A DNA stretch of 19,185 nt from Bacillota bacterium (lineage in GTDB: Bacteria; Bacillota; Clostridia; Christensenellales; CAG-138): positions 1 through 19,185 of the forward strand of contig JAEYHP010000111.1 in NCBI GenBank assembly GCA_023409435.1, given 5' to 3'. A program made the position numbers and the translations under genes. This document shows, in pieces, positions 6,645 to 13,618 of this stretch (positions are counted from its first letter, which is position 1; every line of letters starts with the position of its first letter). The notes under the pieces were generated by a model that was not told the origin of the DNA, made no database searches, and was given only the letters and a program-made list of their open reading frames with translations.

Positions 6645-6695
6645 TAACATTCAAAACCCCTCCTGTTTGCATATTCTGCAAGCAGGAGGGGTTTT
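6645..6695 (+). repeat. 51-bp hairpin repeat, copy 2: azlCD terminator overlapping the RBS of a small gene
   Basis: Arms 6653-6670 and 6678-6695 form an 18-bp stem with a single G-U pair and the loop ATATTCT. Five T end the 3' arm, so it can act as an intrinsic terminator for azlCD. The 3' arm also contains AGGAGG (6684-6689), seven bases before the ATG at 6697, so the ribosome binding site of the next gene is buried in the stem. Copy 1 lies at 4684-4734. Confidence 0.75.
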
Positions 6696-6696
6696 T

Positions 6697-6900
6697 ATGT
6701 TGTGTGAACTTTCCGGCCAGGAGCTCACGCTTCTTGCCGCCATAATCGCAGTTGAGATCGCCCGCTGTGTGCCGGAAGAGGAAATAGCGTTACTTGGAGC
6801 TTTGTATACGGTACTGGGAGATCAGCTTGCGCTCATCGCGGCCGCAGGGTGTGATAATAACTCGGACGATAAAAAATCGAACGGCAATAAATGCAAATAG
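6697..6900 (+). CDS. Small alpha-helical protein, 67 residues (DUF6774-like)
   Basis: The core TLLAAIIAVEIARCVPEEEIALLGALYTVLGDQLALIAA is a compact run of amphipathic helices, followed by a hydrophilic Asn/Asp/Lys tail. It resembles short clostridial proteins grouped as DUF6774, judged from the pattern L-x-x-LGD-x-LA-x-IAA; no function is known for them. The ATG at 6697 is supported by an ideally placed AGGAGG, but that site lies inside the stem of the preceding hairpin repeat. An in-frame ATG at 6667 would start within the loop side of the hairpin and lacks a binding site. It is convergent with the fab operon's last gene, only four bases apart, with no strong terminator between them. Confidence 0.7.
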   Translation: MLCELSGQELTLLAAIIAVEIARCVPEEEIALLGALYTVLGDQLALIAAAGCDNNSDDKKSNGNKCK

Positions 6901-6904
6901 AGGA

Positions 6905-7729
6905 TCAAGCCGTGATCCATGAAATACCCACGGTACCCGCGCCAAGGTGGATGCCTAAGACTGGCCCAAGTTTTGCGACATGTACGGGCGCTTCCGGAAA
7001 GCGCCGCAGCACTGCCTGGTAGAGTGGTTCCACGCTTTCGCGTTCCCCCAGATGATGGACGACGATCTCCTTCGCGTTCTGCGGAACGCGGCTTATGAGC
7101 GCTTTCACACGTTCCGCGGTACCGCGGGCCGTGCCGCGCGCCACAATCGTACCCTTGATGCACATCAGCACCGGGCGGATATTCAATACCGTGCCTACGG
7201 ACTGCGGCACCACGCCGAGCCTGCCGCTTCTTCGCAGCGCCGCCATATCGTTGACGGAAAATACGATGCCTGTCTTATCCCGCAGGGCTTCCAGCTTTTC
7301 CGCCGTTTCCTGCAGGGAGCCGCCCGCATTGATCAAATCGCGCGCCGCTTTTGCAAGCAGCCACAGCCCGCCGGAGGTGGAAAGCGAGTCCACCACCGCG
7401 ATATGCGCGCGGTCCACCTCGCGTGCGGCGATACATGCGCTCGAATAGGTGCCGCTCAACCTGGAAGAAATAGCGATGCAAAGGACCTCCATATCCTTTT
7501 GGCGCAGCTCCTCAAACACCTGCACAAAGGAGGAAACCGGCGGCTGCGAGGTCTTGCATGCTTCCGGCTCGCGGAAGATGCGCGCTTCAAAATCTCCGTT
7601 TTCGTCGCCATAGCCCTCGAAGTATGTCCTGCCGTTGACGCTGTACTGATCGGATACGATGGATACCCCCAGACGTTCGGCCTCCTCCCTTGTAATGGAG
7701 ATGGTACTGTCTGTTACGATGGCGATCAT
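6905..7729 (-). CDS. degV: DegV-family fatty-acid-binding protein (FakB-like)
   Basis: A 274-residue DegV fold protein. Family members bind one fatty acid, and the FakB group presents it to the kinase FakA so that exogenous or recycled fatty acids enter phospholipid. Seen: IVTDSTISI at the N-terminus, TSQPP (60-64), SRLSGTYSSA (89-98), VVDSLSTSGG, the NDMAALRRSGRLG segment, LNIRPVL and GPVLGIHLGAG with His261; Thr60, Ser92 and His261 sit where the family contacts the fatty-acid carboxylate. The ATG at 7729 overlaps the accA stop as ATGA; longer starts would run into accA. Its place as the last cistron of the fatty-acid operon supports a lipid role. The partner FakA is not in the window. Which DegV subgroup it is remains open. 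Confidence 0.92.
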   Translation of the reverse strand: MIAIVTDSTISITREEAERLGVSIVSDQYSVNGRTYFEGYGDENGDFEARIFREPEACKTSQPPVSSFVQVFEELRQKDMEVLCIAISSRLSGTYSSACIAAREVDRAHIAVVDSLSTSGGLWLLAKAARDLINAGGSLQETAEKLEALRDKTGIVFSVNDMAALRRSGRLGVVPQSVGTVLNIRPVLMCIKGTIVARGTARGTAERVKALISRVPQNAKEIVVHHLGERESVEPLYQAVLRRFPEAPVHVAKLGPVLGIHLGAGTVGISWITA

Positions 7730-8496
7730 GCTCCGCTTCCCCCTATGTTTCGAAATCTTGCGTACCGTTCCTGCGCCAGAAGCTGCCCGTCCTTCGCTTT
7801 GAGCGCGCAAAATGTACTATACAGCGTCGCCTTGAGCTCTTCAAACATCGCCGCACCTTCGGGCACGATGCGCTCAATGACGTTTAACCCGTATAAATCC
7901 TCCGCCGTCAGCTTCAGGCTCTCCGCGGCTTCCTTTGTTTTGCCCGGGTCCTTCCAAAGTATGCTTGCGCAGCCTTCGGGCGTGATGACGGAATACACGG
8001 CGTTTTCCAGCATCCATACCTCGTTGGCGACCGCAAGCGCCAACGCCCCGCCGCTCCCGCCTTCGCCGATCAGCACGGAAAGTACGGGCACTTTCAACCA
8101 CATCATCTCCATGAGGTTTTCGGCAATGGCCTGGCCCTGCCCGCGCTCTTCCGCTTCTATGCCGCAGTACGCGCCCGCGGTATCCACAAAGCAGAGGATG
8201 GGACGGTTGAACTTTTCCGCGAGCTTCATCTGCCGCAGCGCCTTCCTATACCCTTCCGGGTGGGCGGAGCCGAAATTGCGGGAAAGCTTCTCCTTGGTGT
8301 CATGCCCCTTCTCCAAGGCAATGACTGTGACGGGTAAATCATTTAGGTACCCAAGCCCGGCAACAATTGCACGGTCGTCCCCAAAGCGCCTGTCCCCGTG
8401 CAGTTCCACAAAACCGTCTATGACGGCGTTGATAAAGTCAAATCCCGTAGGCCTGCCGTTGGCGCGGGCCGTTTGGAGTTTTTCAAGCGCGCTCAT
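7726..8496 (-). CDS. accA: Acetyl-CoA carboxylase carboxyltransferase subunit alpha
   Basis: A 256-residue crotonase-fold subunit that, with AccD, moves the carboxyl group from carboxybiotin on AccB to acetyl-CoA, giving malonyl-CoA. Seen: FVELHGDRRFGDD (29-41), TAGAYCG (106-112) and GEGGSGGALAL (144-154), the oxyanion-hole region. It is shorter than the E. coli protein (about 319 residues) because it lacks the long N-terminal extension, as is common in Bacillota. The start overlaps the accD stop (ATGA) and its stop overlaps the degV start, so three cistrons in a row are translationally coupled. Confidence 0.96.
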   Translation of the reverse strand: MSALEKLQTARANGRPTGFDFINAVIDGFVELHGDRRFGDDRAIVAGLGYLNDLPVTVIALEKGHDTKEKLSRNFGSAHPEGYRKALRQMKLAEKFNRPILCFVDTAGAYCGIEAEERGQGQAIAENLMEMMWLKVPVLSVLIGEGGSGGALALAVANEVWMLENAVYSVITPEGCASILWKDPGKTKEAAESLKLTAEDLYGLNVIERIVPEGAAMFEELKATLYSTFCALKAKDGQLLAQERYARFRNIGGSGA

Positions 8497-9362
8497 ACGG
8501 CAGCCTCCTTTTGGTGGAGCTTTAAGATATGCAAAAGCGTCTGCCTTAACTCTTTGCGCTCCACAATGCCGTCCACAAAGCCCTTTTCCAGCAGGAATTC
8601 CGCGCGCTGGAAGCCTTCGGGCAGCTTTTGGCGTATGGTCTGCTCAATGACGCGGGGCCCCGCAAAGCCGATGAGCGCCTTGGGCTCGGATAGTATGATA
8701 TCCGCCTGCATGGCAAAGCTCGCGGTCACGCCGCCCGTTGTGGGGTCGGTCAGCACGCAGATGTAGAGGTTGCCGCCGTCACCATGCAGCTTGACAGCAC
8801 CGCTGGTCTTGGCCATCTGCATGAGGGAGAGTATTCCCTCCTGCATGCGCGCGCCGCCGGAAACCGTAAAGCCGATGACGGGCAGCCCTTTTTGCGCCGC
8901 AAGTTCAAATAATAGCGCGACCTTCTCGCCAAGCGCCGTGCCCATGGAGCCAAGCATGAAGCCGGGTTCCATAACAAAAAGGGCGACCGGAATCCCGCCG
9001 ATACGCGCGGTGCCGCAGATAACGGCCTCCTCTTCCCCGCTTTCCTCCCTGGCCTTACTGAGCTTCCCCTCATAGCCCGGAAAGCGCAGCGGGTCATTGG
9101 AAACGAAGCCCGTAAAGGCTTCTTCAAACGAGCCCCGGTCGCATACCAAATCGATGCGCTCCCGCGCGCGCAGCCTGGAATATGCGCCGCAGCACGGGCA
9201 GACCTTGTGGTTATTGACGAGCTCGCTTTGAAACAGCGTGGCGTTGCAGCAGCCGCATTTGACGCAGAGTTCGTCTGGAATTGCGGGCTTTTTCGCTTCC
9301 TTTGCGGGTTCGTCGGTTTCAAGCGGGTTCTTTGGCCTTTTAAACAAACTTTTTTTAAGCAT
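8493..9362 (-). CDS. accD: Acetyl-CoA carboxylase carboxyltransferase subunit beta
   Basis: A 289-residue partner of AccA. The N-terminal zinc ribbon is complete: Cys36-x2-Cys39-x15-Cys55-x2-Cys58, exactly the spacing of E. coli AccD. The crotonase-type core has SGGARMQEG (168-176) and the oxyanion region around MEPGFMLGSMG. The first 30 residues are Lys- and Pro-rich and of no clear function. The gene starts three bases after the accC stop (GGGGG before it serves as binding site) and overlaps accA by four bases. Confidence 0.96.
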   Translation of the reverse strand: MLKKSLFKRPKNPLETDEPAKEAKKPAIPDELCVKCGCCNATLFQSELVNNHKVCPCCGAYSRLRARERIDLVCDRGSFEEAFTGFVSNDPLRFPGYEGKLSKAREESGEEEAVICGTARIGGIPVALFVMEPGFMLGSMGTALGEKVALLFELAAQKGLPVIGFTVSGGARMQEGILSLMQMAKTSGAVKLHGDGGNLYICVLTDPTTGGVTASFAMQADIILSEPKALIGFAGPRVIEQTIRQKLPEGFQRAEFLLEKGFVDGIVERKELRQTLLHILKLHQKEAAV

Positions 9363-9365
9363 GCG

Positions 9366-10700
9366 CTACCCCCTGTTCGCCATAAAGTCGGTGGTGTAGA
9401 CGCCCGTCTGGAAACGCTCGTCAAGCAATATCTCCATCTGCAGCTCGCTGTTGTGGGAAACGCCTTCAATCACAAGCTCGCACAGGGCGGCCTGCATCTT
9501 GCGGATGGCTTCCTCCCGTGTTTTCGCATGGACAATGAGCTTGGCGATCATGCTGTCGTAATAGGGCGGCACCGCATAATCCTGATACAGCGCCGTATCA
9601 AAGCGTACCCATGGGCCGCCGGGGATGTGCAGAAGCGTTATCTTGCCGCAGGATGGCCTGTAATTGTGTACGGGGTCTTCCGCGTTGATGCGGCACTCAA
9701 TGGCGCAGCCAGAAAGCCTGATATCCGCCTGCGTAAACTGCAGCGGCAGCCCTGCCGCTATCCGGATCTGCCATTTGACAAGGTCTATGCCCGTGACCAT
9801 TTCCGTGACCGGATGCTCCACCTGAAGGCGGGTATTCATTTCCATAAAATAATAATTTCCGTCCCGGTCAAGGAGGTATTCGATTGTCCCGGCGTTTTCG
9901 TACCCTGCCGTCTTCGCCGCGCGCACGGAGGTTTCCATCATTTTGGCGCGAAGTGTTTCATCCACCGCGGGAGAGGGACTCTCCTCTATCAGTTTCTGGT
10001 TCTTTCGCTGCACGGAGCATTCCCGCTCGCCAAGGCACACGGCGTTGCCATGCTTGTCGCAGATCAATTGCATCTCCACATGCTTGACGGGCAACAGGTA
10101 TTTTTCGAGATACACCGCCCCGTCCCCAAACGCGCTTTCCGCTTCCTGGGACGCGGCGTAGAACTCCTTTTCAAAATGCTCCTTTTTCTCCACCAGCCGG
10201 ATTCCGCGCCCGCCGCCGCCTGCGCGCGCTTTGATCAAAAGCGGATAGCCGACGCGCTCCGCCTCTTTTTGCGCCTCTTCCAGGGAGCCAAGCACTTCGC
10301 TTCCGGGAATGACGGGCACGCCCGCCGCGATCATGGTCTGCCGGGCGGCGTTTTTATCCCCCATTTTTGAAATGACTTCGGCGGAAGGCCCTATAAACGC
10401 GATGCCGCAGGAAGCGCAAAGCTCTGCAAACCTCGCGTTTTCGGAAAGCAGGCCGTAGCCGGGATGTATGGCCTCCGCCCCCGTAACGACTGCGGCGGAG
10501 AGTATGGCGGACATGTTCAAATAGCTGTCCTTCGCGCGCGGCGCGCCGATGCAGATGCTCTCATCCGCAAGGTTGACATGCAGGGCATCCCGGTCCGCCT
10601 CCGAAAACACGGCGACGGTGGAAATGCCCATCTCCTTGCAGGCGCGGATGATGCGCACGGCGATCTCTCCGCGGTTGGCGATCAATATTTTTGTAAACAA
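9366..10700 (-). CDS. accC: Biotin carboxylase subunit of acetyl-CoA carboxylase
   Basis: A 444-residue ATP-grasp enzyme that carboxylates the biotin of AccB using bicarbonate and ATP. Seen: the N-terminal ILIANRGEIAVRI, the glycine-rich ATP loop AGGGGRGIRL (around 160-169), Glu-Cys-Ser-Val-Gln-Arg, and the metal/catalytic block EMNTRLQVEHPVTE (Glu287, Asn289, Arg291, Glu295), each within one or two residues of E. coli numbering. The start codon is TTG at 10700, preceded by AAGGGGAG that overlaps the fabZ stop region; no ATG is available nearby. Length is normal. Confidence 0.97.
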   Translation of the reverse strand: MFTKILIANRGEIAVRIIRACKEMGISTVAVFSEADRDALHVNLADESICIGAPRAKDSYLNMSAILSAAVVTGAEAIHPGYGLLSENARFAELCASCGIAFIGPSAEVISKMGDKNAARQTMIAAGVPVIPGSEVLGSLEEAQKEAERVGYPLLIKARAGGGGRGIRLVEKKEHFEKEFYAASQEAESAFGDGAVYLEKYLLPVKHVEMQLICDKHGNAVCLGERECSVQRKNQKLIEESPSPAVDETLRAKMMETSVRAAKTAGYENAGTIEYLLDRDGNYYFMEMNTRLQVEHPVTEMVTGIDLVKWQIRIAAGLPLQFTQADIRLSGCAIECRINAEDPVHNYRPSCGKITLLHIPGGPWVRFDTALYQDYAVPPYYDSMIAKLIVHAKTREEAIRKMQAALCELVIEGVSHNSELQMEILLDERFQTGVYTTDFMANRG

Positions 10701-10704
10701 GCTT

Positions 10705-11127
10705 TCACTCCCCTTGCTTTTCCAGCATAAAGGAGAACTCCGCGCTTACCGCGACCTCGCCGGAAACAGTGCCCGTCGCCTCCGCAAAATAGAAGGGCGC
10801 TTTTTCCTTGACGAGCACGCTTTCAATTTCTATGGTATCCCCCGGCACCACCTTGCGCTTGAAGCGCACGCGGTTGAGGCCCGTAAAATACGGCGTCGAG
10901 CCCTTGATTTTTGACGCGACCAGCACGCAGGACGCCTGCGCCAATATCTCGCATTGAATGACGCCCGGCACCACGGGGTTGCCCGGGAAATGACCCTGCA
11001 AAAACCATTCGTCCCCGCGCACATGGTAGCTTCCCCTAGACTGTGTATCGGAAATGAGTTCCGCTTCATCCACCAGCAGCATGGGCTCCCTGTGCGGGAG
11101 TATTGTCCTGAGTTCTTTCCTTTCCAT
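10705..11127 (-). CDS. fabZ: 3-hydroxyacyl-ACP dehydratase
   Basis: A 140-residue hot-dog-fold dehydratase that turns 3-hydroxyacyl-ACP into trans-2-enoyl-ACP. Catalytic His46 in GHFPGNPVVPG and Glu60 in QCEILAQ are 14 apart as in E. coli FabZ (His54/Glu68). It starts 15 bases after accB with a GGGGG binding site and is followed by accC within four bases. The insertion of fabZ between accB and accC is the known order in clostridia and streptococci. No fabA or fabM isomerase is nearby, so this sequence does not show how double bonds are introduced. Confidence 0.96.
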   Translation of the reverse strand: MERKELRTILPHREPMLLVDEAELISDTQSRGSYHVRGDEWFLQGHFPGNPVVPGVIQCEILAQASCVLVASKIKGSTPYFTGLNRVRFKRKVVPGDTIEIESVLVKEKAPFYFAEATGTVSGEVAVSAEFSFMLEKQGE

Positions 11128-11142
11128 ATCCGTCGCCCCCTG

Positions 11143-11586
11143 TTAAAACACCTTAAAGAGGATTTGCGCGTATTCCACCACCTGGCCGTTTTCCACGCAG
11201 ACGTCCACGATTTCGCCATCCACCTCGGCGGTGATCTCGTTCATGAGCTTCATCGCCTCGATAATGCACAGCACATCCCCCTTCTTGACCTTGGAACCCA
11301 CCGAAACGAAGGGTTTTGCGTCAGGCGAGGATGCAGAATAATACACGCCCACCATAGGGGATTTGATTTCTATAATATTGTTGAAATCTACCGCGCCGTC
11401 CGGGGCTTTGATGGCCACTGCCGGAGCTTCCTGCTGCTGGGGCTTATAAACGGGTAAGTCCTGCGCCTGCTGGGGAGCGGGGCTCTTTTCCAGATGGATC
11501 TTGGTGTCCGCTTCCGAAACCTCCAACACCGTCAGGTTGGAGTGTTCCAGAAGCCTCACCAGCTCCCTGATGTTCTTTAAGTTCAT
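11143..11586 (-). CDS. accB: Biotin carboxyl carrier protein of acetyl-CoA carboxylase
   Basis: A 147-residue carrier protein. The N-terminal helical part is joined by a flexible Ala/Pro/Gln-rich linker (about 35-57) to a biotinyl domain with EAMKLMNEI, biotin being attached to Lys113, 35 residues from the C-terminus as usual. The ATG at 11586 overlaps the fabF stop as ATGA; longer frames upstream run through fabF and are rejected. The biotin ligase that modifies it is not in the window. Confidence 0.96.
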   Translation of the reverse strand: MNLKNIRELVRLLEHSNLTVLEVSEADTKIHLEKSPAPQQAQDLPVYKPQQQEAPAVAIKAPDGAVDFNNIIEIKSPMVGVYYSASSPDAKPFVSVGSKVKKGDVLCIIEAMKLMNEITAEVDGEIVDVCVENGQVVEYAQILFKVF

Positions 11587-12824
11587 AGCTGTTCCTCCGG
11601 TTTTTTGAGCGCGATGCAGGCGTTGTGCCCGCCAAAGCCCAAAGAGAGCGAAAGCGCATACTTCGGGTCGGCTTTGCGCGCAACGTTGGGCACAATATCC
11701 AGGTCGCACGCCTCATCCGGCTCCTTGTACCCGATGGTGGGCGGCACAATGCCCGTATTGAGCGCCATGACGGAGGCAATCGCCTCCACGGCGCCAGCTG
11801 CGCCCAGCATATGCCCCGTCATGGATTTCGTGGAGCTTACTACAACGTCTTTCGCATATTCCTCCAGCGCCAGCTTGATGGCCAGCGTTTCCGCCTTGTC
11901 GTTGAGCGGAGTGCTTGTGCCGTGCGCGTTGATGTAGAGATGCTTTGTGTCCTCCGGCTTTAAGCCCGCCTCCTGCAGACTTTGACGAATCGCCTGTGCC
12001 GCGGCTAACGACTCAGGGTGCGGCGCCGTGACATGGTACGCGTCGCACGTATTGCCGTAGCCCACGACCTCGGCATAGATATGCGCGCCGCGCGCTTTCG
12101 CGTGTTCGTACTCCTCAACCACCAGAACGCCCGCGCCTTCACCCATGACAAAGCCATCCCTGCGCTTGTCAAAGGGGATGGAGCTGTCCAAGGGATCGTT
12201 TCGGGTGGAAAGGGCCATGCAATTACTAAACCCGGCGACGCCCAGAGGGTTCAGCGCCGCTTCGGCGCCCCCCGCCAAAATAGCGTCCGCATACCCGTGC
12301 TTGATGGCGCGAAACGCCTCGCCGATTGCGTTGGAAGACGTAGCGCAGGCGGTCACTGTCGGCAGAGTGGGACCCATGGCGTGGTACCGCATGGCGATGT
12401 TGCCCGCGGCAATGTTCGCGATCATCATCGGGATAAAGTGCGGGGAAACGCGGCGCGGGCCCTGCTCAAAAAGTTTCTGGCACTCGTTTATAAAGGTTTC
12501 CATGCCGCCGATGCCGGAGCCGACGTAAACGCCGAAGCGGAACGGATCCTCTACCGTAAGCCCGCTTTGCTCCATGGCCTGTGCCGCCGCCGCAATGGCG
12601 TACTGGGCATAGAGGTCGGTCTTTCTCGCCTCGCCCTTCTCCATGTACTGCATCGGGTCAAAGCCCTTGACTTCCCCTGCGATCTTCACCTTAAGCGGTT
12701 CCGTATCGAATTTTGTAATGAAATCGATGCCGCACACGCCATTGGAAAGACTGTTCCAAAACGCGTCCAGCGTGTTGCCGACGGGGGAAATGACCCCCAT
12801 ACCGGTAATAACGACTCTTTTCAT
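11583..12824 (-). CDS. fabF: 3-oxoacyl-ACP synthase II
   Basis: A 413-residue thiolase-fold condensing enzyme that elongates acyl-ACP with malonyl-ACP. The catalytic triad is seen as Cys160 (TACATSS), His301 (NAHGTSTPLND) and His338 (KSMTGHMLGA), very near E. coli FabF Cys163/His303/His340. A good GGAGG precedes the ATG. It follows fabG after 53 bases, the widest gap in the operon, which holds an operator-like sequence. With no fabB in the window, it probably carries out all later condensations. Confidence 0.97.
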   Translation of the reverse strand: MKRVVITGMGVISPVGNTLDAFWNSLSNGVCGIDFITKFDTEPLKVKIAGEVKGFDPMQYMEKGEARKTDLYAQYAIAAAAQAMEQSGLTVEDPFRFGVYVGSGIGGMETFINECQKLFEQGPRRVSPHFIPMMIANIAAGNIAMRYHAMGPTLPTVTACATSSNAIGEAFRAIKHGYADAILAGGAEAALNPLGVAGFSNCMALSTRNDPLDSSIPFDKRRDGFVMGEGAGVLVVEEYEHAKARGAHIYAEVVGYGNTCDAYHVTAPHPESLAAAQAIRQSLQEAGLKPEDTKHLYINAHGTSTPLNDKAETLAIKLALEEYAKDVVVSSTKSMTGHMLGAAGAVEAIASVMALNTGIVPPTIGYKEPDEACDLDIVPNVARKADPKYALSLSLGFGGHNACIALKKPEEQL

Positions 12825-12858
12825 ACTTGCTCCTCCAATTAAATTGCGGGAAGCGAAT

Positions 12859-12880
12859 TTAGTTAGTTTTTAGTAATCTA
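12859..12880. promoter_or_regulatory. Operator-like sequence between fabG and fabF
   Basis: TTAGTTAGTTTTTAGTAATCTA lies across the fabG stop and resembles the operator on the operon promoter (TTAGTTAGTCAATCTAA on the minus strand at 17195-17179): TTAGTTAGT and AATCTA are shared, but the spacing is five bases longer, and both are preceded by GCGAATT. No good promoter is seen here. It could be a second, weaker site of the MarR-type regulator or a chance match. Confidence 0.3.
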
Positions 12881-13618
12881 CATGGCCAGGCCGCCATCCA
12901 CGCGGATGACTTCCCCGGTGATGTACGCGGCGCCTGGGCTTGCCAAGAACGCCACAAGATTGGCGACGTCCTCCGCTTTACCCATTCGTTTTAACGGGAT
13001 GGCGTCGAGCAGCGCCTGCTGCACCTGCCCGGAAAGCGCACCGGTCATATCCGTCTCAATAAACCCGGGAGCCACGGCGTTGCAGGTGATGTTGCGGCCG
13101 GCAAGCTCCTTGGCGACGGATTTTGTCATGCCTACTAGGCCCGCCTTGGCGGCTGCATAATTGACCTGGCCCGCGTTGCCCATCAACCCGGCGACGGAAG
13201 AAATATTGATGATTCTTCCGCTGCGCTTTTTGATAAAGTGCGGCACGATATGCTTTATGGTGTTGTACGCACCCTTTAAATTGGTATCCAGCACCGCGTC
13301 ATAGTCCGCTTCCTTCATGGTCAAAAGCAGTCCGTCCCGCGTGATGCCCGCGTTGTTCACTAAGATATCGATTGACCCGAACGCGGACAATGCCGAGGCA
13401 ATCAGTTCTTTTACGGCTGCGTGGTCCGCCACGTCGCATTGGAAGCTTTCCGCTTTCACGCCCAACGCGCGCACTTCTTCCACCGCTTCGGCTGCGGCAG
13501 CGGCGTTTCCCGCATATACAAGCGCGACGTCCGCGCCCTGCTTTGCAAGCGCAAGCGCGATGGCGCGGCCAATGCCGCGGGATGCGCCCGTGACGAGCGC
13601 GGTCTTGCCTTTTAGCAT
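12878..13618 (-). CDS. fabG: 3-oxoacyl-ACP reductase
   Basis: A 246-residue short-chain dehydrogenase that reduces 3-oxoacyl-ACP with NADPH. Seen: the cofactor motif TGASRGIG (10-17), NNAG (88-91), Asn113, and the catalytic Ser141, Tyr154 and Lys158 in the same spacing as E. coli FabG (138/151/155). The end GGLAM is the usual family C-terminus. The ATG overlaps the end of fabD by seven bases (ATGCTAA), giving coupled translation. Confidence 0.97.
   Translation of the reverse strand: MLKGKTALVTGASRGIGRAIALALAKQGADVALVYAGNAAAAAEAVEEVRALGVKAESFQCDVADHAAVKELIASALSAFGSIDILVNNAGITRDGLLLTMKEADYDAVLDTNLKGAYNTIKHIVPHFIKKRSGRIINISSVAGLMGNAGQVNYAAAKAGLVGMTKSVAKELAGRNITCNAVAPGFIETDMTGALSGQVQQALLDAIPLKRMGKAEDVANLVAFLASPGAAYITGEVIRVDGGLAM

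Noticed and set aside
6980..8650. A 556-codon open frame on the plus strand opposite degV, accA and the end of accD
   Set aside because: It runs antisense to three well-recognised genes, has a basic and Ser/Pro/Ala-rich composition typical of a shadow frame in GC-rich DNA, and lacks any recognisable domain or ribosome binding site.
9207..10370. A 387-codon open frame on the plus strand opposite accD/accC
   Set aside because: It is antisense to accC, whose motifs are complete. The translation is rich in His, Arg and Phe with no known fold, as expected for a shadow frame.
11587..11709. Long N-terminal extension of AccB starting at 11709
   Set aside because: The extra frame lies wholly within the fabF 3' end. 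The ATG at 11586, overlapping the fabF stop, gives a normal-length carrier protein.
12018..12842. A 274-codon plus-strand frame opposite fabF
   Set aside because: The opposite strand encodes an intact FabF with catalytic residues in place; this frame is a codon-usage artefact.
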